Shown: positions 17,011-26,092 of the stretch, piece after piece | Numbering within the stretch: the stretch's first letter is position 1 | How the letters are laid out: the number at the start of each line of letters is the position of its first letter | Assembly: GCA_002421985.1 (NCBI GenBank) | Contig: DISF01000053.1 | Location: 90,686 to 154,685 of the forward strand | Direction of reading: 5' to 3' | Source: Roseovarius sp. UBA6217 | Lineage (GTDB): Bacteria; Pseudomonadota; Alphaproteobacteria; Rhodobacterales; Rhodobacteraceae | Length of the DNA: 64,000 nt | Made by a program: the position numbers and the translations under genes | The notes under the pieces: model-generated | Seen by the model: the letters and a program-made list of their open reading frames with translations, nothing else | Databases searched by the model: none | Told to the model about the DNA's origin: nothing

Positions 17011-18159
17011 ATGAACTTCAGATGGACAAGCGTCGCGGCTGCCGGGTGTCTGGCGATGGCCGCACCGGTCAGCGCACAGGACATCGAACTGCCCGACATC
17101 ATCACCTGGTCGGCCTATGACACGGGATCGGCCGGCCACGCACATTCCATCGCCATCGGCAACATGATGCGCAACCGTTTCGGAACGACGATCCGGGTGC
17201 TTCCGGGGCGCAACGATGTCTCGCGGATGACGCCTCTCAAGAATGGCACGGTGGATTACTGCCTGTGCGGAATCGCCTCCTATTTCGCCGGCGAGGGCGT
17301 GTTCCTGTTCGCTGCGCCGGAATGGGGCCCGCAGCCGATCCGGGCGGTTCTTCAGGCTGTCGGCGACTATGGCCTGGGCGTGGTTACCGCCGCCGATGCC
17401 GGCATTGAGACGATTGCCGACCTCAAGGGCAAACGGGTCGGCCGCGCCACCAGCTCGCCCGCGATCGACGTCAACATGGAAGCTCTTCTGGCTTTTGCGG
17501 ATCTGACATGGGACGATGTCGAAGCCGTTGAATTCTCGGGCTATGTGAATTCTCTCCAGGGCATCCTTGAGGATCGCGTCGATGCGGCCTTCGCGCTGAC
17601 AACCACCACTGTGAACTACCAGATCGAGTCCAGCCCGCGGGGTATCAAATGGCTTGAAATCCCCGCCGAGGATACCGAGGGCTGGGCCCGCTATACCAAA
17701 GTAACGCCTTACGTGACGCCGCACATGGTGTCGGTCGGGCCGGGGATTGACCCCGAGGCACCGCTGCCCATGGCGCAATACCCCTATCCGATCCTCATCA
17801 CCGAAGCCGATCAGGATGCCACCGAGGTGCGCAACATCGTCGCCGCGCTTGACGCCGGTTTTGACGAATTCAAGGACGCGGCCCCCGGTGCCAATGCCTA
17901 TGGGATCGATCGCCAGATCCTTGATTGGGTGATGCCGTGGAGCGATGGAAGCGTCGCCTACTTCAAGGAAAAGGGTATTTGGACCCCGGAGCACCAGGAA
18001 AACCAGGACAAGTTGCTGGACCGGCAAAGGGTGCTCGCCGAAGCGTGGAGCGGTTTCATCGACGGCGCTCCCGAGGGTGAGGAAGAGTTTACCGCCGCCT
18101 GGATGAAGGCACGCGCCGAGGCGCTTGAGGCGGCAGGTCACGAAGTCTACTTCCGCTGA
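17011..18159 (+). CDS. TAXI-family TRAP solute-binding protein
   Basis: A 382-residue periplasmic protein with a signal peptide (residues 1 to about 22, ending PVSA). TAXI patterns are ITWSAYDTGSAGHAHSIAIG near the N-terminus and IADLKGKRVGRATSSPAIDV in the hinge region. The ATG at 17011 has the ribosome site AAGGAGGAG. It is coded between the ACAD pair and its own fused permease, linking solute uptake directly to acyl-CoA oxidation. Its sequence differs clearly from the other TAXI protein (3553), so a different solute is likely. Confidence 0.92.
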   Translation: MNFRWTSVAAAGCLAMAAPVSAQDIELPDIITWSAYDTGSAGHAHSIAIGNMMRNRFGTTIRVLPGRNDVSRMTPLKNGTVDYCLCGIASYFAGEGVFLFAAPEWGPQPIRAVLQAVGDYGLGVVTAADAGIETIADLKGKRVGRATSSPAIDVNMEALLAFADLTWDDVEAVEFSGYVNSLQGILEDRVDAAFALTTTTVNYQIESSPRGIKWLEIPAEDTEGWARYTKVTPYVTPHMVSVGPGIDPEAPLPMAQYPYPILITEADQDATEVRNIVAALDAGFDEFKDAAPGANAYGIDRQILDWVMPWSDGSVAYFKEKGIWTPEHQENQDKLLDRQRVLAEAWSGFIDGAPEGEEEFTAAWMKARAEALEAAGHEVYFR

Positions 18160-18190
18160 CTTTCCACAATCGCACAAGTCAGGAACAGAT

Positions 18191-20158
18191 ATGCCACAGC
18201 AACCGCAGGCCACGACGGTACAGCCTATAGGCACAAGCAACCAGCCGACCGGTCTGCGGTTGATGCTCGCGGCGTCGGCAATTCTTTTGTCCGCAGCGTC
18301 GGCCAATCATATCTTCAATCTCGGGTTCTTCATGAACGTCCGACTGCTCGAGATTCACTACCTCTACGTGATGCTGTTGCTGACATTACCGCTCGTCTAC
18401 CTTGTCTTTCCATGCAGCAGCACAAACCCGCACGGGGCGACGCGATGGTGGGATTATTTTCTTGCCCTCCTCGCGCTGATCACTTGCGCATTCTTCGTCT
18501 ATTACGGGCGCAGCGTGGTGAACAAGGGATGGGATTTCGCGGCCCCGACCCATGCCGTGATTGCCAGCTTCGCCTTCTGGTTTCTGCTTCTCGTGGCGGC
18601 ACGGCGCACCGGCGGCTGGATGCTCTTTGGCGTCATCCTGATGTTTTCCATCTATCCCATGATCGCCAATTATGCGCCGGGGCCGATCCAGGGATTCCAG
18701 CGCCCGCCGATCGAGACGGCGATCTTCCACGCCATGAGCGGCGAAAGCGTTCTGGGCATCCCGATGCGCAGCTTCGTCAACCTTGTTGTCGGTTTCATGA
18801 TCTTCGGGGTTGCGATGCAGCACACCGGTGCGGGGCCGTTCTTTATCGACCTCGCCTTTGCCGCGCTCGGGCATGTGCGGGGCGGCCCTGCCAAGGTCGG
18901 CGTCATGACCAGTGCGCTGACCGGATCAATGAGCGGCAGTGTCATCACCAATGTGCTCACCACCGGCTCGATCACCATTCCGGCGATGAAAAAGGTGGGC
19001 TTCCGGCCAAGCTACGCCGCCGGGATCGAGGCAGCGGCCTCGACCGGCGCGGTGCTGATGCCGCCGATCATGGGGGCCACGGCCTTTGTCATGGCGAGCT
19101 TTCTGCTGACGGATTACACCAACATCGTGGTTGCGGCGGTGGTGCCCTCGCTGCTTTATTTCTTCGGCCTCTTCGCCCAGATCGACGCGTATTCGGCGCG
19201 CAACGGGCTGAAAGGCGTGCCGCGCGCCGATCTTCCAAGATTCGGCAAGGTGCTGCGTGAAGGCTGGTATTTTCTCGCCGTCTTCGGGCTCCTGATCTGG
19301 ATGCTGCTCTATCTCAAGCGCGAGGCGATCGCCCCCTTCTATGCGACCGCGCTGCTGATCGTTCTGAACCAACTGATGTCGAAATCGCGCTGGGGACGGC
19401 AGGAGCTGATGAACTTCCTTGTGGCGGCGGGGCGGCTTTTTGTCGAACTGGTCGCGATCCTCGCGGCGGTCGGGCTCATTGTCGGCGGGCTGGCGGTAAC
19501 CGGCATGTCCGGCACGATCTCCAACGATCTGCTTTTCATCGCGGGCGGCAACATCTTCCTGCTGCTGCTTCTGGGTGCCCTGACCAGCTTTATCCTCGGG
19601 ATGGGCATGACGGTGACGGCCGCCTATGTCATCCTCGCCGTTTCTCTGGCCCCGGCCCTGATCGCCGGCGGGCTCGACCCGATCGGCGTTCATCTGTTCA
19701 TCCTCTACTGGAGCATGCTCAGCTACATCACCCCACCCGTGGCGCTGGCGGCTTTCGCCGCGGCGGCGATTGCCCAGGCACGGCCCTTTGCTGCGGCCTA
19801 TGAGGCGATGAAGCTGGGGGCCATCATCTATGTCGTGCCCTTTTTCTTCGTCCTCGATCCCGCGTATACCCTGCAGGCCGGGTGGGGGGAAAGTGCCTTC
19901 ACGGTCCTGCGCGCGGGTATCGGCGTCCTGCTGATCTGCGCCGGGCTACAGGGCTACCTGCTGGGCGCCGGCCGGATCGAATCCGGCCCCATGGGCGTGA
20001 TTTCGCGGCTTCTGCTCGTGATTGCCGGTCTGGCCTTCGCCCTGCCCTCGACCGCGATGCTGGCTGTGCCGATCTCCGGCGCGGTCGTCGGCGGCGCTGC
20101 TGTCGCAGTTCTCGCGGCGGTCATCGTGGTGTTTTCGCGCAATCAGAAGGTTACCTGA
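18191..20158 (+). CDS. TRAP transporter fused 4TM-12TM permease (TAXI type)
   Basis: A 655-residue fused small plus large TRAP permease. Conserved segments include GGPAKVGVMTSALTGSMSGS, PPIMGATAFVMASF, GMGMTVTAAYVILA and SYITPPVALAAFAAAAI. The ATG at 18191 with an AGGAACA site follows the binding-protein stop by 31 bp. The frame is open earlier but overlaps the binding-protein gene. It partners the protein at 17011. The thioesterase gene starts 2 bp after its stop, so the whole unit is one transcript. Confidence 0.93.
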   Translation: MPQQPQATTVQPIGTSNQPTGLRLMLAASAILLSAASANHIFNLGFFMNVRLLEIHYLYVMLLLTLPLVYLVFPCSSTNPHGATRWWDYFLALLALITCAFFVYYGRSVVNKGWDFAAPTHAVIASFAFWFLLLVAARRTGGWMLFGVILMFSIYPMIANYAPGPIQGFQRPPIETAIFHAMSGESVLGIPMRSFVNLVVGFMIFGVAMQHTGAGPFFIDLAFAALGHVRGGPAKVGVMTSALTGSMSGSVITNVLTTGSITIPAMKKVGFRPSYAAGIEAAASTGAVLMPPIMGATAFVMASFLLTDYTNIVVAAVVPSLLYFFGLFAQIDAYSARNGLKGVPRADLPRFGKVLREGWYFLAVFGLLIWMLLYLKREAIAPFYATALLIVLNQLMSKSRWGRQELMNFLVAAGRLFVELVAILAAVGLIVGGLAVTGMSGTISNDLLFIAGGNIFLLLLLGALTSFILGMGMTVTAAYVILAVSLAPALIAGGLDPIGVHLFILYWSMLSYITPPVALAAFAAAAIAQARPFAAAYEAMKLGAIIYVVPFFFVLDPAYTLQAGWGESAFTVLRAGIGVLLICAGLQGYLLGAGRIESGPMGVISRLLLVIAGLAFALPSTAMLAVPISGAVVGGAAVAVLAAVIVVFSRNQKVT

Positions 20159-20159
20159 A

Positions 20160-20618
20160 ATGAGCGCTCAGGATGGCAAACCCGAGGTTCCCGCCCCCTT
20201 CAATGCCTTGCTGGGCGTCCGCTTCATTTCCTGGTCAGAGGGCAAGGCCCAGTTGCAATTGGCCATCACCCGCGATCACCTGAACGGTGCCTCTGCGGTG
20301 CATGGAGGGGTGTTCGCGACCATGCTGGACAATGCGGTCACCTTCTGTGCGGCATTTGCGGGCGAGGGCCGTCCCGGTCATCGCTGTCTGACGCTCTCGC
20401 TCACCACCAGCTTCGTCGGGCCGGCGTTTGAGGGCGATGTGCTGACGGCCCGCGCGCGCATTGCCGGTGGCGGGCGCAAACTGGTCTTCGTGCAGGGCGA
20501 GATCGTCAATCAGGACGGGCACCGCCTGGCGCATGGCGATGCCGTGATCAAGCGTGTAACACCGCCCTCGGGCCAATCCGAGCCGAGCGGCAAAAACCGA
20601 GTTCCAACCAGCGAATGA
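20160..20618 (+). CDS. PaaI-like hotdog thioesterase
   Basis: 152 residues, one hotdog domain. The PaaI-type active-site stretch HLNGASAVHGGVFATMLDNA is clear (HGG oxyanion part and the Asp of LDNA). Such enzymes hydrolyse dead-end acyl-CoAs and free CoA, which protects a pathway with many CoA intermediates. The start overlaps the region just after the permease stop (TGAAATGA). About 20 polar residues at the C-terminus are not conserved. Confidence 0.85.
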   Translation: MSAQDGKPEVPAPFNALLGVRFISWSEGKAQLQLAITRDHLNGASAVHGGVFATMLDNAVTFCAAFAGEGRPGHRCLTLSLTTSFVGPAFEGDVLTARARIAGGGRKLVFVQGEIVNQDGHRLAHGDAVIKRVTPPSGQSEPSGKNRVPTSE

Positions 20619-20633
20619 AGTGAGGAGATAGAA

Positions 20634-21410
20634 ATGAAAAACCCGATGTCATTGCAAAATCAGGTGATTATCGTCACCGGTGCCGGACAGGGGATCGGTC
20701 GCGGCGTGGCGGAACTGGCGGCCGAATTGGGTGCCAAGGTCGTCGTGAACGATCTCAACGAAGCCGGCGTCAAGGAAACCGCCGAGAAGATCGGAGGCAA
20801 TGCCCGCGCCCTTGTCGGGAACGTGGCCGATCCGGATTTCCCCGGAAAACTGGTCAAGTTCAGCCTTGACGAATTCGGCGACATCAACGGGCTGGTGAAC
20901 AACGCCGGCATCGTGCGGGCCGCGATGATCCACAAGATGGACCGCGCCACATGGCAGCAGGTCATCGACGTCAATCTCACCGGCGTCTTCGCCTGCCTTC
21001 AGGCCGTGGGCAGCTATTACAGGGATGAGGCCCAGAAGAACCCCGACAGCGCGGCGCGGCGTGCCATCGTCAACATTTCGTCCGATGCCGGCCGCCGCGG
21101 CACGATCGGACAGATCAACTATGGTGCCGCAAAATCCGGCGTGCTTGGCCTTACGATGAGCGCCGCGCGGGAATGGGGCCGCTTCGGGATCAACGTCAAC
21201 TCGGTCTGTTTCGGAATGGTCGAAACCCCGATGACAGAAACGATCCGGTCGGACAAGTTCGCCGACAAATACATGGCGCAGATCCCGATGGGCCGTATGA
21301 GCACCCCTGAAGAAGTGGCGCAGCCGGTCTGTTTCCTGTTGTCCAACGCGGCATCCTACATCACCGGCCAGCACCTGAGCGTGAACGGTGGCTACCACAT
21401 CGGGTTCTGA
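20634..21410 (+). CDS. Short-chain dehydrogenase/reductase (FabG-like)
   Basis: A 258-residue classical SDR. It has the NAD(P)-binding TGAGQGIG (15-22), NNAG (89-92), a catalytic Ser in NISSDAG (149/150) and Y163-x3-K167. The ribosome site GAGGAG precedes the ATG. An acidic residue after beta2 (VNDLNE) suggests NAD preference. No FadB-type hydroxyacyl-CoA dehydrogenase occurs in the window, so this SDR and the one at 51764 are the candidates for the hydroxyacyl-CoA oxidation step. It could equally oxidise a ring hydroxyl, as IpdF does. Confidence 0.88.
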   Translation: MKNPMSLQNQVIIVTGAGQGIGRGVAELAAELGAKVVVNDLNEAGVKETAEKIGGNARALVGNVADPDFPGKLVKFSLDEFGDINGLVNNAGIVRAAMIHKMDRATWQQVIDVNLTGVFACLQAVGSYYRDEAQKNPDSAARRAIVNISSDAGRRGTIGQINYGAAKSGVLGLTMSAAREWGRFGINVNSVCFGMVETPMTETIRSDKFADKYMAQIPMGRMSTPEEVAQPVCFLLSNAASYITGQHLSVNGGYHIGF

Positions 21411-21411
21411 G

Positions 21412-21807
21412 ATGACAGGCATTGAAAAGGGTCCGGGGCCCGACGCCGTCTTTGCCGCCAAGCTGGCCGACGGCGTCTTCGAGATTCAGAAATGCGGCAG
21501 GTGCGGCACGCATGTCTTTCATCCGCGCGTGATCTGCCCGGCCTGCGGCAGCGCAGACCTTGAATGGGTGACGCCCTCGGGCAAGGCCACGGTCTATGCG
21601 CGGACAGTTGTGCGCCGAAAGCCCGAGCGCGGCGGCGATTACAACGTGGTGCTGGTGGACCTCGAGGAAGGCGTGCGCATGATGTCGCGCGTGGACGGCA
21701 TCGCGCATGACGACATCGCTGCGGGGCTGAAGGTCAGCGCGTCGATCGGCGAAGGGGCTGATGGCGAACCCGCCGTGGTGTTCCGACCGGAAGGAGGTGC
21801 ATCATGA
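21412..21807 (+). CDS. DUF35 OB-fold/zinc-ribbon partner of the aldolase
   Basis: 131 residues with a zinc ribbon (C28-x2-C31, C42-x2-C45) and OB-fold part VVRRKPERGGDYNVVLVDLE. The ATG at 21412 lies 1 bp after the SDR stop. The stop overlaps the aldolase start by 4 bp. Its order relative to the aldolase (DUF35 first) matches the copy at 41196 and is opposite to the copy at 1029. It shares VVRRKPExGGDYNV with the 41196 copy, so these two are the closer pair. Confidence 0.87.
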   Translation: MTGIEKGPGPDAVFAAKLADGVFEIQKCGRCGTHVFHPRVICPACGSADLEWVTPSGKATVYARTVVRRKPERGGDYNVVLVDLEEGVRMMSRVDGIAHDDIAAGLKVSASIGEGADGEPAVVFRPEGGAS

Positions 21808-22949
21808 GTTTGCGGGGAAAAGCCGCCATTGTCGGCGCGGCGCTTGCGGGCTGTGGCGAGGCCCATGGCAAAAGTTCGATGGAAATCACCGTCGAGGCTG
21901 TGCATGGCGCGCTGGCCGATGCCGGGGTCTCGCTTGGCGACGTGGATGCCATTGCCACCTGCCAGCCGCTGGACATGTTGTCGGGGCTGACGCTTGCGCA
22001 GGAACTGGGGCTGAACCCCAGATTCACCATGAACAACCGCATGGGCGGCTCGTCGTTCCTGTCGCACACGCTCTGGGCCGCCATGCTGCTGGAGCTGCGG
22101 CTCGCCGATACGGTGCTGATCGCCTACGGATCGAACCAGCGCACCGCCTCGGGCAAGCTGATGACCGCGCTAGGCCTGCCAACCTATGAGGCCCCCTACA
22201 AGCCGTTGTTTCCCCTGTCCTCCTACGCGCTTGCCGCAGACCGTCACATGACCCAGTTCGGCACCACACGCGAACAGCTTGCCGATGTGGCGGTGGCCGC
22301 GCGCGCCTGGGCGCAGAAGAACCCCGAGGCGTTCATGCGCGAGCCCCTGACGCGCGAGGATGTCATCGCCTCGCGGCTGGTCTCGGATCCGCTGCGGGTG
22401 CGCGACTGTTGCCTTGTCACCGATGGCGGCGGCGCGCTGGTGATGCGGCGGGCCGAGGAGGCGAAGGATCACCCCAGGCCCCCGGTCTATCTGCTGGGGG
22501 GCGGCGAAGGCACCACCCACCGCGACATTTCCGAGATGGCGGACCTGACCATTACCGGCGCGGCCCAATCCGGCGCGACCGCGATGGGCATGGCCGGCGT
22601 CAAGCCCGCCGACATTGACGTGGTGCAGCTTTACGATGCCTTCACGATCAACGTGATCCTGTTTCTTGAGGATCTGGGCTTTTGCAAGAAAGGCGAAGGC
22701 GGCGCATTCGTTGAAAACGGCGGCATTGCACCCGGCGGTCACCTGCCGGTCAACACCAACGGCGGCGGGCTGTCCTGCGTGCATCCGGGGATGTATGGCA
22801 TCTTCACGCTGATCGAAGCGGTGCGCCAGCTGCGCGGCGAGGCCGGAGACCGCCAGATCGCGGGTGCCGAGCTGGCGCTGGCGCACGGCAATGGCGGCGT
22901 CCTGTCCAGCCAGGTCACGAATATCCTGGGCACCGAGGCCACACTCTGA
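21804..22949 (+). CDS. Thiolase-fold Ltp2-like aldolase
   Basis: A complete 381-residue member. The thiolase nucleophile is lost: NNRMGGSS has Gly81 where thiolases have Cys. The HDCF loop reads LYDAF (Tyr277). The distal loop is HPGMYG (His327, Tyr331). The final C-x-G-G-G reads HGNGG (361-365). This pattern argues against Claisen cleavage and for retro-aldol cleavage of a beta-hydroxyacyl-CoA, as known for Ltp2 in steroid side-chain removal, which yields a ketone and a short acyl-CoA. The DUF35 partner is fused by a 4-bp overlap. Last gene of the operon, followed by a terminator. Confidence 0.88.
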   Translation: MSLRGKAAIVGAALAGCGEAHGKSSMEITVEAVHGALADAGVSLGDVDAIATCQPLDMLSGLTLAQELGLNPRFTMNNRMGGSSFLSHTLWAAMLLELRLADTVLIAYGSNQRTASGKLMTALGLPTYEAPYKPLFPLSSYALAADRHMTQFGTTREQLADVAVAARAWAQKNPEAFMREPLTREDVIASRLVSDPLRVRDCCLVTDGGGALVMRRAEEAKDHPRPPVYLLGGGEGTTHRDISEMADLTITGAAQSGATAMGMAGVKPADIDVVQLYDAFTINVILFLEDLGFCKKGEGGAFVENGGIAPGGHLPVNTNGGGLSCVHPGMYGIFTLIEAVRQLRGEAGDRQIAGAELALAHGNGGVLSSQVTNILGTEATL

Positions 22950-22969
22950 TCAAGCGATCGGACAAGACG

Positions 22970-22999
22970 AAAGCGGCCCTTCGCAAGGAGGGCCGCTTT
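22970..22999. terminator. Terminator hairpin between convergent operons
   Basis: A perfect 11-bp stem (AAAGCGGCCCT, 22970-22980, with 22989-22999) and an 8-nt loop. The arms begin with AAA and end with TTT, giving a short U-tract in both directions. It serves the + aldolase operon and the - DctP gene (stop 23020). Confidence 0.8.
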
Positions 23000-23019
23000 G
23001 CATGTCAGCCTGAAGAGGC

Positions 23020-24153
23020 TCAGTTCGGGTATGTTGCCAGATCGATCTTGGAATAGATTTCCTGGCGCAGAAGATCGGCATAGGGCTGCGGGTTGTCGCG
23101 GATCGGATGCAGCGGCTCCACCAGGCCATGCCATTTCTCGATCAGCTCGCGATAGGTCGCGATCAGCGGCTCGGGATCCTCGATGCCGCGGCTTTCGCGG
23201 GCGATGCGGGCGATCTCTTCAAGATCCGCGGTGCGGAAATCGATCAGATCCTGAAGAAACTCGGGCGAAGGCTCGTGGATCGTCAGCCCAAGGTCAGCGG
23301 CCTCTTTCAGCACATCCAGATCGTCGGTTTCGTAATACACCTCGGTCTGCGCCACGGCTTCGGGAAGATTCTTGGCGAATTTCTCCCGCTCCTCGACCGA
23401 CAGGGATTTCCAGAACCTCGGGCTGAGGGCAAAGATCGCCCCGGTGTGATAGGTGCCCAGCGGCAAATTTGTCAGATGCTTGGCAACTTCGATCAGGCTG
23501 TGCCCCTTGAGCGCACCGATCGGCTGCACCGCAGCGGTGACGACGCCATGGCTCATCGTATCATACATCTCGCTCGACGGCACGTTTACCGGCTCTGCCC
23601 CAAGACGCACCGACCAGCGGTCCCAGACCGACCCGCCGGTGCGTATCTTGACGCCTTTCATGTCCGCGATCTCCACGATCGGCTTGGTCGTCAACAGCAC
23701 GTAAGGCGCGGTGCTGATCCCGCTGAGCGCCACCATACCGTTCTTGGCAAACTCGTCCTTGCAGGGCTGACAGTGCAGCATGACAAATTCGCTGGTCGCG
23801 CCGAGCATTACATAGTGGTCGTCGCCCAGAAGAGCGAGATCGGCAACAAGCTGCGCATAGGGCATTTCCGAAGGGAAATAGGTCAGTGCCAGTATGCCCA
23901 CATCGGCCACGCCGTCGCGCAGGCCGGACAGCGTCGGCTTGGGGCCGAGCAGAGCACCGCCTGTAAACAGCTTGAAGTCGAAAGCATCAGGAAATTCGGC
24001 CTCGGTCATTTCTGCAAAGGCGGCATGGCCGCGCGATGTCGCGTGATTGGGCGAGGTCCAGCTGCTCACCGTCACCCGTTTTTCGGCCAGGGCAGGCGTG
24101 GCCGAGATTGCGACACCCGTCGCCAATATCGTCAGTATTTTAGCCAGTTTCAT
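23020..24153 (-). CDS. DctP-type TRAP solute-binding protein
   Basis: A 377-residue periplasmic protein with a signal peptide (residues 1-23, ending PALA). The DctP/TRAP pattern includes LKGHSLIEVAKHLTNLPLG and the conserved Arg region IADMKGVKIRTGG that contacts the carboxylate. The ATG at 24153 has GAGGAGGA upstream; the frame open to 24222 does not. Unusually, the binding protein is last in the operon, after both permease genes. Two Cys in HCQPCKDE could form a disulfide. Confidence 0.9.
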   Translation of the reverse strand: MKLAKILTILATGVAISATPALAEKRVTVSSWTSPNHATSRGHAAFAEMTEAEFPDAFDFKLFTGGALLGPKPTLSGLRDGVADVGILALTYFPSEMPYAQLVADLALLGDDHYVMLGATSEFVMLHCQPCKDEFAKNGMVALSGISTAPYVLLTTKPIVEIADMKGVKIRTGGSVWDRWSVRLGAEPVNVPSSEMYDTMSHGVVTAAVQPIGALKGHSLIEVAKHLTNLPLGTYHTGAIFALSPRFWKSLSVEEREKFAKNLPEAVAQTEVYYETDDLDVLKEAADLGLTIHEPSPEFLQDLIDFRTADLEEIARIARESRGIEDPEPLIATYRELIEKWHGLVEPLHPIRDNPQPYADLLRQEIYSKIDLATYPN

Positions 24154-24211
24154 GTGGTCCTCCTCCTCTTTGTCAAGGTCCGGCGGTTGCGCGGGTTTCA
24201 TGACGGTCGTT

Positions 24212-25519
24212 TCAATTTCCAAGCTCCGGCAGGAACATGATCAGTTCTGGAAAGGCGACCATGACGATCACGACCACCACATCGGCGGCCAGAAACCACA
24301 TGACGCCCTTGAAAATCGCCGAAATCGGCACCGCGTCTCCGACAATGCCCTTGATCACGAAGACGTTCAGCCCCACCGGCGGCGTGATCAACGCCATCTC
24401 GACCAGCTTGGTTGCAAGCACGCCCAGAAAGATAAGGCTGATATGGTTCGCCTCGTATATTGGCAGAAGGATCGGCAACGTCAGCAGCAGGATGCCCAGC
24501 GGATCGAGGATCATGCCCAGCAGGCAAAAGATCACGACCGTGCCGAAAACCAGCATCACATAGCTGGCCCCGAGGTCAATCACCAGGTCCGTCATCGCTT
24601 CGGGGATACCGCTGATCGCCAGAAACCGGGAAAACAGGTTGGCACCGACCGCGATGATAAAGATCGCCGCTGTCATTTTTGCGGTGTCCATCAGCGCGAT
24701 TCTGGAAACTCTCCAGTTCAGAGTGCCACGCGCCGCCGCAATCACGAAAGACAACGCCGCCCCGACAGCACCAGCCTGTGTCGGTGTGAAAATCCCGGTG
24801 AACAGACCGCCGAATACGCCCAGCACCAGCAAGATCACAGGCCATGTTTCGCTCAGGGCCTCCAGCCGTTCGGACCAGGTTGAACTTTCGTCGAGCCGCG
24901 GCGCAAGCGCAGGATTGAGACGCACGCGAATGATGATCACTGCCCAGTAGCCCAGCATTGTCAGCACGCCCGGCACGATCGCGGCCAGAAACAGCTTGCT
25001 GATCGCGACCTCGGCAAAGATGCCGTAAATGATCAGAAGGATGCTCGGCGGGATGAGCGACCCCATGGTGCCGGCCGCGGCAACCACCGCAGTGCTCAGC
25101 CCGGGATCGTAGTTGCGCTTGAGCATTTCCGGCACAGCGATCCGGCCCATGGCTGCGGCACATGCCAGGCTGGAACCCGCCGCCGCCGAAAACAGCGCCG
25201 CGCCGCCCACGCTGGCGACCGCCAGCCCCCCCGGCAGGAATGACAGCCAGACCCTGGCAGCCTTGAATATCCCGCGCGTGATGTCGGTCTGATAACAGAC
25301 ATATCCCATCAACAGGAACATCGGGATCGAACTCAGCGTCCAGTGCGCGGCAAAATCATAGGGCACGGCAGTCAGCAGGCCGAAAGCCGCGCCGCTGCCC
25401 AGCATGGCCCAGAACCCGAAGAAGGACACGATACCCAGCGCCACCGCGATCGGGACGCGCAGTAAAACCAGCAGGATGACGGAAACGATGCCGCAAAGGC
25501 CGATCTGGAGAAAGCTCAC
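24212..25519 (-). CDS. TRAP transporter large permease (DctM type)
   Basis: A 435-residue protein with about 12 membrane segments. It carries the DctM patterns MGRIAVPEMLKRNYDPGLST, GSLIPPSILLIIYG, FTPTQAGAVGA and ALITPPVGLNVFVIKG. A GTG start at 25519 is preferred: AGGAG lies 7 bp before it, and it begins 11 bp after the DctQ stop. The ATG at 25537 overlaps DctQ and has no ribosome site. It forms the ion-coupled channel with DctQ for the solute bound by 23020-24153. Confidence 0.9.
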   Translation of the reverse strand: MSFLQIGLCGIVSVILLVLLRVPIAVALGIVSFFGFWAMLGSGAAFGLLTAVPYDFAAHWTLSSIPMFLLMGYVCYQTDITRGIFKAARVWLSFLPGGLAVASVGGAALFSAAAGSSLACAAAMGRIAVPEMLKRNYDPGLSTAVVAAAGTMGSLIPPSILLIIYGIFAEVAISKLFLAAIVPGVLTMLGYWAVIIIRVRLNPALAPRLDESSTWSERLEALSETWPVILLVLGVFGGLFTGIFTPTQAGAVGAALSFVIAAARGTLNWRVSRIALMDTAKMTAAIFIIAVGANLFSRFLAISGIPEAMTDLVIDLGASYVMLVFGTVVIFCLLGMILDPLGILLLTLPILLPIYEANHISLIFLGVLATKLVEMALITPPVGLNVFVIKGIVGDAVPISAIFKGVMWFLAADVVVVIVMVAFPELIMFLPELGN

Positions 25520-25529
25520 CGTTCCGCTC

Positions 25530-26051
25530 CTATTCATACATGTCGTGATTGGGGGTGGCCATGCCAGCGTCGGTCAATGGCCTTTGGATCAGCTTGGCCA
25601 GCAAAAGCAGCACCATCAGCCCCGCACCGACCGGCAGAAAGAAGCGTCCGGGCCAGATAGTCACCGCCGCCATACCCATGGATTGCTCCCCGATGAGGTA
25701 TTTTTCCACAGCGTCAGTCCAGGTCTGCCAGGTGAGCAGCCCGTAGAACACCACAGACAGCGCCAGAGCCAGCATGTCGAGGGCGGTTCTGGCCCCCCCC
25801 GGAAGCAGATCGTGGATCAGGTCGACCCTGATGTGTTCGTTCGTATATTCGACGAAGGGAAGCGGCAGAAAGACCAGCCCGACCATGTAATAGTAGGAGA
25901 CGTAATCCACCGTTCCCGGCAGGGGCTCGGCGATGAACTGGCTCAGGATGACGTCGAGCGTGACGTGGACCATCATCAGGGCCGCCAGAGCCATCGCGGC
26001 ATAGGTAATGATCCGCGACACCCAGCCGAGTCGGGCAATTACTGATTCCAT
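25530..26051 (-). CDS. TRAP transporter small permease (DctQ type)
   Basis: 173 residues, four predicted membrane segments, with the DctQ pattern YYYMVGLVFLPLPFVEYTNE followed by HIRVDLI. It sits between the crotonase gene (stop 26093) and dctM, as expected for an operon. It stabilises the large subunit. Confidence 0.88.
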   Translation of the reverse strand: MESVIARLGWVSRIITYAAMALAALMMVHVTLDVILSQFIAEPLPGTVDYVSYYYMVGLVFLPLPFVEYTNEHIRVDLIHDLLPGGARTALDMLALALSVVFYGLLTWQTWTDAVEKYLIGEQSMGMAAVTIWPGRFFLPVGAGLMVLLLLAKLIQRPLTDAGMATPNHDMYE

Positions 26052-26092
26052 CGCTGTATCCTCCCTGTCATGGTCAGGTCGCGGTCCGTATG

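Noticed and set aside
14436..17105. An 889-codon open frame on the minus strand opposite the ACAD pair
   Set aside because: Codon-position mirror of two clear ACAD genes in high-GC DNA; the translation has no family character and starts without a ribosome site.
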